Source of the DNA: Egerieenecus sp048201975
Lineage (GTDB): Bacteria; Bacillota; Clostridia; Christensenellales; Aristaeellaceae
Assembly: GCA_048201975.1 (NCBI GenBank)
Contig: DBFBGQ010000034.1
Span: forward strand, 1 to 9,580
Direction: 5' to 3'
Length of the DNA: 9,580 nucleotides
Part shown: positions 6,287 through 9,580 of the stretch, in pieces
How positions within the stretch are numbered: position 1 is the first letter of the stretch
Layout of the letters: each line of letters opens with the position of its first letter
The notes under the pieces: model-generated
What the model was told of the DNA's origin: nothing
Database searches by the model: none
What the model saw: the letters and a program-made list of their open reading frames with translations, nothing else
Position numbers and translations under genes: made by a program

Positions 6287-6519
6287 AAGTCTTCCGGCGT
6301 ATCCCGCTGGACAGCGCGGCTCTCCTTTCTCAGTTGATTCAGGATCTCCGGGGGAATCCGGTCAAGGATAGCGCTCGCCTCCCGGTATTCCTGCCAGAGC
6401 TTGGCATGCTCCAGCTTCTCGGTAATGCTGCGGCGCGTGGCTGCATCCAGCTCCCTGGTCAGCTGCTCGTTCTCGGCCTGCAGCTCTTCTGCTTTCTCAA
6501 TTGCGTATTGGTTGCTCAT
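6277..6519 (-). CDS. Small coiled-coil protein upstream of integrase, function unknown
   Basis: 80 residues, not recognised. Residues about 5-50 form a charged coiled coil rich in Glu, Lys, Arg and Leu (AIEKAEELQAENEQLTREL), followed by a short amphipathic tail with DRIPPEIL. No cysteine pair, no helix-turn-helix and no membrane segment is visible. The ATG at 6519 is chosen over an in-frame ATG at 6585 because AAAGGAG lies 7 bases upstream of it. Its stop codon overlaps the integrase start by 10 bases. Position and size would suit an integrase partner or a directionality factor, but the sequence does not resemble known excisionases; that role is only a guess from context. Confidence 0.7.
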   Translation of the reverse strand: MSNQYAIEKAEELQAENEQLTRELDAATRRSITEKLEHAKLWQEYREASAILDRIPPEILNQLRKESRAVQRDTPEDLCH

Positions 6520-6618
6520 GGTTTTCTCCTTTATGTGTCGATTCTTGTAGACGATCCCCGGTCTGTCGGGAATGGGTGGTATCATATATGCGATTTTTGC
6601 GGGAGAAGTTTGACTTCA

Positions 6619-6672
6619 GCTGTACGTACCGTACGCTGTACGCCATCGCGTACGCGGTACAGTACGTACAGC
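6619..6672. repeat. GTAC-rich 54-base hairpin between helicase and integrase genes
   Basis: GCTGTACGTAC (6619-6629) pairs perfectly with GTACGTACAGC (6662-6672). After a C/A mismatch, GTAC (6631-6634) pairs with GTAC (6657-6660); after a small internal loop, GTACGC (6638-6643) pairs with GCGTAC (6648-6653) around a CATC loop. Eight GTAC tetramers occur in 54 bases. It lies 14 bases past the helicase stop codon. On the plus strand it is followed by ATTTTTGA; in the direction of the genes no T-tract follows. It could be a replication origin structure, a protein-binding array or an mRNA processing site. Confidence 0.92.
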
Positions 6673-6686
6673 ATTTTTGAAGGTCA

Positions 6687-8012
6687 TCACGAGAAATTGA
6701 GCGAGTGGAACAGTACCTTCACGCCGGTAAATCCCCGGACGCGTTTACTGTTGGGCAGATAGATATTGTTGGTGGCGCGGATGCCATACCGCTGCTCGTT
6801 CTGCGTCAGCTCGGAGCTAAAACGTCTGGCGGACAGGCAGTGTACAGCGTTGTCTTCACACCACATTTTGTAGCTGGCGTAGAGCGCCTTGGAGCTGGCC
6901 TGTGCGGAGGGATCAAAGGCAATGTAGCCCTCGGACTGCAGGAACTCCAGCACATTGTTGCTGCTGTGCTTGATGTTCTCCACGTTGGCGGCAGTACGCT
7001 GGCTGACGGTAAAACGATAGTTGTTCGCCAGCAGCTGGTGAAGCCCCTCCAGGCACCACAGTAGGATGCCCTCCAGCTCACTCAGCAGCTTCTCAACAAG
7101 GTATGGGTCATCCCGGCGGTCAGCGGGCTTGTCCTTCGTGGTCAAGATCAACTGGCGGCGGTAAAAGCCGTCGGAGTGATCGTACAGGGAGGTCAGCGCA
7201 CCGTTGCCGAAGCACAGGAACCGGGCGTACAGCTGCTGCTGGTAGCTCTGAATACCCTTGCGCTCCAAGTCCATCTTTGCCTCGGCAGTAACTATGGACT
7301 TGATGTAATTCGTCTTGGGCAGGGCGTTCATGTCCATGTCATCGTCCACCATGAGCAGCCGGTGCTCCAGATCGGCGCGGGCGAACTGGTTCGTTTCGAC
7401 CTTCTGGATGCTGCCCATGTTCATGGCGTTGCGCAACATGGCATTCAGTACCAGTCCGATACGGCTCTTGCCTTCGCCGCCCTTGCCGATGATGAGCATC
7501 ATCTTCTGGGCCTTGGTGGACGGGATCAGGCAGTAGCCCATGAACTCCTGCAAGGTGGGAATGTCGTCCGCCTCCAACAGCTCCGAAAGGAAGGCCAGCC
7601 AGCGCTGGGGGCTGGCAGCAGCCGGATTGTAGCTGACTGCCAGCCGGTTTGCGCAGAAGACCTTGAGCGCTTCAAAGTCGCCGTTCAGGTGGTAGATGCC
7701 GTTGGCGCAGTGGATGCGGTCGAGCTCCACGGGGAATGGCTCGGCGTAGGCCTGAATCTTGACGGCCTCCAGCAGGCTCGCGGATCGTTTGGATAGACCT
7801 GTGGTAATGCAGTCCTGAATGGCCTCGATGATCTGGTGCTTGATCAGTTCTTCGCTGATGACGGGGCCATCGACCGTGAAGAGCGTGCCGTTCACGCAAC
7901 GCATGGGATGCCGGGTGAGAAAATCGTGACAGAACAGCACCTCGTTGATGTATTTCCCATCATACCAGATGGGCCAGCTCTCAAGCCGCTGCTGCGGGGC
8001 TGTCCTTGCCAT
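6687..8012 (-). CDS. P4/D5-type superfamily 3 helicase (phage/plasmid primase-helicase C-terminal part)
   Basis: Expected to unwind DNA at the element's origin as an ATP-driven hexamer. 441 residues. Residues 1 to about 130 correspond to the D5 N-terminal region found before such helicases (VNGTLFTVDG, then HCANGIYHLNGDFEAL). The SF3 ATPase follows: Walker A GKGGEGKS (176-183), Walker B LLMVDDDMD (219-227), motif C FLCFGN (265-270, sensor N270) and an arginine finger at R285/R286 (FYRRQLIL). The C-terminal 100 residues hold a winged-helix-like region. No TOPRIM or archaeo-eukaryotic primase motif is seen, although full P4-type proteins usually carry a primase domain in front. AAGGAGG six bases before the ATG supports 8012 as start, overlapping the CHC2 gene by 32 bases. 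The two proteins probably form one replication module. Confidence 0.9.
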   Translation of the reverse strand: MARTAPQQRLESWPIWYDGKYINEVLFCHDFLTRHPMRCVNGTLFTVDGPVISEELIKHQIIEAIQDCITTGLSKRSASLLEAVKIQAYAEPFPVELDRIHCANGIYHLNGDFEALKVFCANRLAVSYNPAAASPQRWLAFLSELLEADDIPTLQEFMGYCLIPSTKAQKMMLIIGKGGEGKSRIGLVLNAMLRNAMNMGSIQKVETNQFARADLEHRLLMVDDDMDMNALPKTNYIKSIVTAEAKMDLERKGIQSYQQQLYARFLCFGNGALTSLYDHSDGFYRRQLILTTKDKPADRRDDPYLVEKLLSELEGILLWCLEGLHQLLANNYRFTVSQRTAANVENIKHSSNNVLEFLQSEGYIAFDPSAQASSKALYASYKMWCEDNAVHCLSARRFSSELTQNEQRYGIRATNNIYLPNSKRVRGFTGVKVLFHSLNFS

Positions 8013-8592
8013 CCGGCACCTCCTTCCGCAGCTTGTCCAGCCGCTCTTTCAGCTGGGGGATGGTGCCGTCCTGCACAACCTGCCGCACCACGCGGGCCCG
8101 TAGATTAGCGTCGGCTTGGAAGAGAACGTCGATTATATCCGTGACGGCGGGCAGCATCTGACATGCTTCCACGAACCGGTCGTCGATCGGTGCGTCTGCT
8201 GTGGCCGGTGCATAATCATGCTTCCAGCGCTTCAGCAGTTGCTCATAATCGGTGAGCACGGATCGACAGAGATCTTCATCGGGACTGCGGCGGGGCGGAC
8301 GGGACTTTGCTGCTGCCGGAGCAGGGGTGTTCGGGCCAATGCCGAAGTCACGGGCGATCCGCTGCACAGCAGCATAATGGCTCTCGCGGTGCAGCTGGGC
8401 AACGAGGTCGATCACATCGCCGTGTTCGAGGCAGGCGAAACAATAGTAATAGGTGTCGTTCAGCTTCATGCTGGGGTGGTGGTCGTTATGGAAGCAGCAG
8501 CGGGTCATATGGTTACGCTGGATTTCCATGCCGTAGTAGGCGGCGGCTTGTGGTACGCTGACCGCCGCTTTGATGGTTTCGTAGATGGTCAA
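7981..8592 (-). CDS. CHC2 zinc-finger protein, DnaG-like zinc-binding domain without catalytic domain
   Basis: 203 residues. The first 90 match the zinc-binding domain of bacterial primase: C32-x-x-H35 (RCCFHNDHHPSMKL) and C51-x-x-C54 (YYYCFACLEHGDVIDLV), the ribbon that reads single-stranded template in DnaG. The rest (about 90-203) is a proline/arginine linker and helices without TOPRIM motifs (no EG-Y or D-x-D), so alone it cannot make primers. The start is TTG at 8592, fixed by AAGGAGGA at 8608-8601 with an 8-base spacer; no ATG fits in between. It is the first gene of the leftward block, and its end overlaps the helicase gene by 32 bases. It may load host DnaG or help the helicase recognise the origin; both are inferences. 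It is probably not a truncation, since its end is coupled neatly to the next gene. Confidence 0.85.
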   Translation of the reverse strand: MTIYETIKAAVSVPQAAAYYGMEIQRNHMTRCCFHNDHHPSMKLNDTYYYCFACLEHGDVIDLVAQLHRESHYAAVQRIARDFGIGPNTPAPAAAKSRPPRRSPDEDLCRSVLTDYEQLLKRWKHDYAPATADAPIDDRFVEACQMLPAVTDIIDVLFQADANLRARVVRQVVQDGTIPQLKERLDKLRKEVPDGKDSPAAAA

Positions 8593-8713
8593 CTATGGAT
8601 TCCTCCTTGGGAAATGGATTGATGTGCGCCCATCGACTTGAATATAGGGGAAAAAACGGCTATACGCTTGAAATCCGGCGTATTTGCAATTTCGTAGGCC
8701 AAAAACAAAAATT

Positions 8714-8731
8714 TCTTGCAAAAATGCAAGA
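8714..8731. promoter_or_regulatory. Perfect inverted repeat, possible operator between divergent genes
   Basis: TCTTGCA (8714-8720) and TGCAAGA (8725-8731) flank AAAA. The half-site TTGCA also occurs at 8684-8688 and 8763-8767, so four TTGCA/TGCAA copies fall in about 85 bases of the AT-rich gap between the leftward CHC2 gene and the rightward XRE remnant. That is where a phage-type repressor would bind. I could not assign a convincing promoter for the CHC2 operon in this gap (8593-8795). Operator function is inferred from symmetry and position. Confidence 0.5.
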
Positions 8732-8795
8732 GAAGATGGCACGATTCATCCAGTTGATTTGTTTGCATATCGGTAAAAAATGCGGTGATCTACCA

Positions 8796-9045
8796 ATGAA
8801 TAAGGTGCATAAGTATCTGCCGGGCGATTGCCGGGGGCGCAGGCAGGGTTTACTGTGGGAACGGGGATGACGCAGGCAGGGCGTTGAACCGCTACATCTG
8901 TGGGGAGACGGAAAAGATCGCAGCGGAGAATATTATCAAAATCGCCCGCATGTTTGGTGTGTCAACTGATGAAAAATGGATTATGCGAAGCTGGGAAATG
9001 ATCTTGCGTCATTCTCGGGCGGAGCGGGTAATATACCTCTTGTGA
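8796..9045 (+). pseudogene. Frameshifted XRE/Cro-CI type repressor remnant
   Basis: Three reading frames must be joined to recover a helix-turn-helix protein. From the ATG at 8796 one frame reads MNKVHKYLPGDC and soon ends. A second frame reads QAGFTVGTGMTQAG (8840-8881). The third, from 8881, reads ALNRYICGETEKIAAENIIK and continues IARMFGVSTDE, to a TGA at 9043. Joined, GMTQA-ALNRYICGE and NIIKIARMFGVSTD are the recognition helix and last helix of XRE repressors. About 2 extra bases near 8878-8882 break the frame, and the first helices are shortened or scrambled. It is divergent from the replication-integrase block, as a lysogeny-type repressor would be. Pseudogene status rests on the visible frame breaks; a programmed frameshift is unlikely because two shifts are needed. 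Confidence 0.7.
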
Positions 9046-9251
9046 CCCCGGCGACGGTGCCGCCTACATACGAACAGGGGCAGGTGCATGATACAACGAT
9101 CACGCATCTGCCCCTGTACGCTTTCGGCCATCACAACCACAAGGGCTGCGCTGGCTACACTTGCCCGACTTCAGCCGCCACCGGAAAGCGCTGCGCCATA
9201 CCGGGCACACCCCTTTCCGTCGTCAGCGGTCACAAAAGGTATAACACACTA
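9046..9251. other. Stretch without a recognisable gene, containing a hairpin
   Basis: An open frame (8976-9347) crosses this stretch, but its protein is low-complexity, has no recognisable domain and runs into the insertion sequence, so I do not call it. The only clear structure is the hairpin at 9071-9120. The stretch may be the remnant of the element's right side, cut off by the insertion sequence. Confidence 0.5.
9071..9120. repeat. Long stem-loop downstream of the repressor remnant
   Basis: ACAGGGGCAG (9074-9083) pairs with CTGCCCCTGT (9108-9117), then a G-T pair, TGC (9085-9087) with GCA (9104-9106), one mismatch, and TGAT (9089-9092) with ATCA (9099-9102) around a 6-base loop ACAACG. 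Beyond one mismatch, CG (9071-9072) also pairs with CG (9119-9120). No T-tract follows. It starts 26 bases after the remnant's stop codon, so it may have been its transcript end, or an origin or attachment structure. Confidence 0.85.
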
Positions 9252-9279
9252 GGGCGCGTTGCAAAACACCCCGAGCAAA

Positions 9280-9327
9280 AAAAGACGAGGCAAGGAACCT
9301 CAAAAGGGTATCCAAACCTCGTCTTTT
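9280..9327. repeat. Stem-loop upstream of the transposase gene
   Basis: AAAAGACGAGG (9280-9290) pairs perfectly with CCTCGTCTTTT (9317-9327) around a 26-base loop; the inner GAGG (9287-9290) can instead pair with CCTC (9298-9301). On the plus strand the stem ends in TTTT, so it could stop transcripts entering from outside, a common way for insertion sequences to limit transposase production. It lies 17 bases before the likely start codon. Confidence 0.75.
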
Positions 9328-9343
9328 CGCTTAAGATAAAGGT

Positions 9344-9580
9344 GTGAAAAAAACTTATCAAAAGCAAGACCAGTATAAGGTATTTGAGCGACACGGTCAA
9401 CTGGTTTTTGCGCTGAATTCGGAAATCACCATACCACAGAACGCGCCTGTCCGCCTGCTAAGCGCACAGCTTGAGGAACTGGAGTACGGGAAACTGTACA
9501 AAGCGTATTCGCCCAGAGGGAGAAAATCGGCAGCGGATCCACGGGTGTTGTTCAAGGTCATGGTCCATGGATATCTGTGC
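9344..9580 (+). CDS. IS1182-family transposase, N-terminal part only
   Basis: 79 codons are visible before the window ends. The pattern PQNAPVRLLSAQLEELEYGK followed by LYKAYSPRGRKSAADPRVLFKV is the N-terminal InsH/DUF772-like domain of IS1182 transposases, in which the L-Y-x-x-Y-S-x-x-G-R and D-P-R-x-L-x-K signature is well conserved. The DDE catalytic residues would lie further on and are not visible. GTG at 9344 is the first possible start after an in-frame TAA at 9332. The AAAGG just before it is too close to be an ideal ribosome binding site, so the start is uncertain and translation is probably weak. Confidence 0.85.
   Translation, partial: MKKTYQKQDQYKVFERHGQLVFALNSEITIPQNAPVRLLSAQLEELEYGKLYKAYSPRGRKSAADPRVLFKVMVHGYLC

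Larger units (their letters stand above)
5039..9045. mobile_element. Integrative element with replication module, ends not identified
   Basis: This span holds a tyrosine integrase, a small coiled-coil gene, an SF3-type helicase and a CHC2 zinc-finger gene in one leftward block, with a divergent decayed XRE repressor. That gene set matches small phage-satellite-like or plasmid-like integrative elements. It sits directly beside two tRNA genes, a common integration spot. No capsid, terminase, relaxase or type IV secretion gene is present in the visible part. The outer limits are given by the genes only: no direct repeat of the tRNA-Pro 3' end was found on the right, and an insertion sequence begins at about 9252. 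Confidence 0.75.
9252..9580 (+). mobile_element. Left part of an IS1182-type insertion sequence
   Basis: The transposase start at 9344 identifies the family. The left tip is placed at about 9252, where GGGCGCGTTGCAAAACACC begins; a terminus with GTTGCAAAA is typical of this IS group, but the exact end cannot be fixed without the right end, which lies beyond the window. The preceding CTAG (9249-9252) could be part of a target site. A stem-loop separates the tip from the transposase gene. Confidence 0.65.

Noticed and set aside
6610..6638. Plus-strand promoter with TTGACT at 6610-6615
   Set aside because: No acceptable -10 lies at 16-18 bases, and no plus-strand gene follows.
6619..6672. Reading the GTAC repeats as a CRISPR array or iterons
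   Set aside because: The repeats are only 4 bases, with no regular spacing and no equal-length spacers; the hairpin explains the arrangement better.
8595..8870. 91-codon plus-strand frame in the gap before the CHC2 gene
   Set aside because: It covers the CHC2 ribosome binding site in reverse and the probable operator region, and gives no recognisable protein apart from the last residues used in the repressor remnant.
9071..9120. Reading the stem-loop as a conjugative transfer origin
   Set aside because: No relaxase or mobilisation gene is visible anywhere in the window.
8976..9347. 123-codon plus-strand frame after the repressor remnant
   Set aside because: It overlaps the third frame of the remnant, crosses the hairpin and the insertion-sequence end, and resembles no protein.

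Overview
The window looks like a chromosomal segment of a moderately GC-rich member of the Clostridia (Firmicutes). The signs are strong AAGGAGG-type ribosome binding sites, GTG and TTG starts, a NadD-YqeK fusion next to rsfS, a DUF3343 gene beside a cysteine desulfurase-family gene, CCA-encoding tRNA genes, and a clostridial type of integrative element. I cannot name a genus from sequence alone.

Left part, bases 1-4483, is housekeeping and ancestral. On the minus strand runs a compact operon: nadD-yqeK (one fused protein for NAD synthesis plus an HD-type Ap4A hydrolase), rsfS (ribosome silencing factor) and ogt (O6-alkylguanine repair, cut by the window edge). Divergent from it is an unrecognised four-helix membrane protein with a soluble core that resembles a catalytically dead Mrr-type nuclease fold. 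Converging on that gene, with overlapping stop codons, is a class V cysteine desulfurase-family gene; a DUF3343 gene is divergent from it. These last two probably act together in sulfur or selenium handling.

Middle part, bases 4484-5038, holds no protein gene. It has the end of the DUF3343 transcription unit, a textbook promoter (17-base spacer), tRNA-Thr(CGT), tRNA-Pro(CGG) and a strong intrinsic terminator, followed by a long hairpin next to the integrase stop codon.

Right part, bases 5039 to about 9250, is an integrative element abutting the tRNA pair. Reading leftward it carries a CHC2 zinc-finger protein, an SF3/P4-type helicase, a 54-base GTAC-rich hairpin, a small coiled-coil protein and a tyrosine integrase. 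Divergent from this block lies a frameshifted XRE-type repressor remnant, so the element looks like a small phage-satellite-like or plasmid-like replicon whose switch has decayed. No capsid, conjugation or obvious cargo gene is visible. No second copy of the tRNA-Pro 3' end was found in the window, so the right end is either outside or destroyed.

Far right, bases from about 9252, is the left end of an IS1182-type insertion sequence with the start of its transposase, cut by the window edge.

The most unusual signals are the GTAC-rich hairpin between helicase and integrase genes, the split replication module with no visible primase catalytic domain, the frameshifted repressor, and a second long hairpin at 9071-9120.
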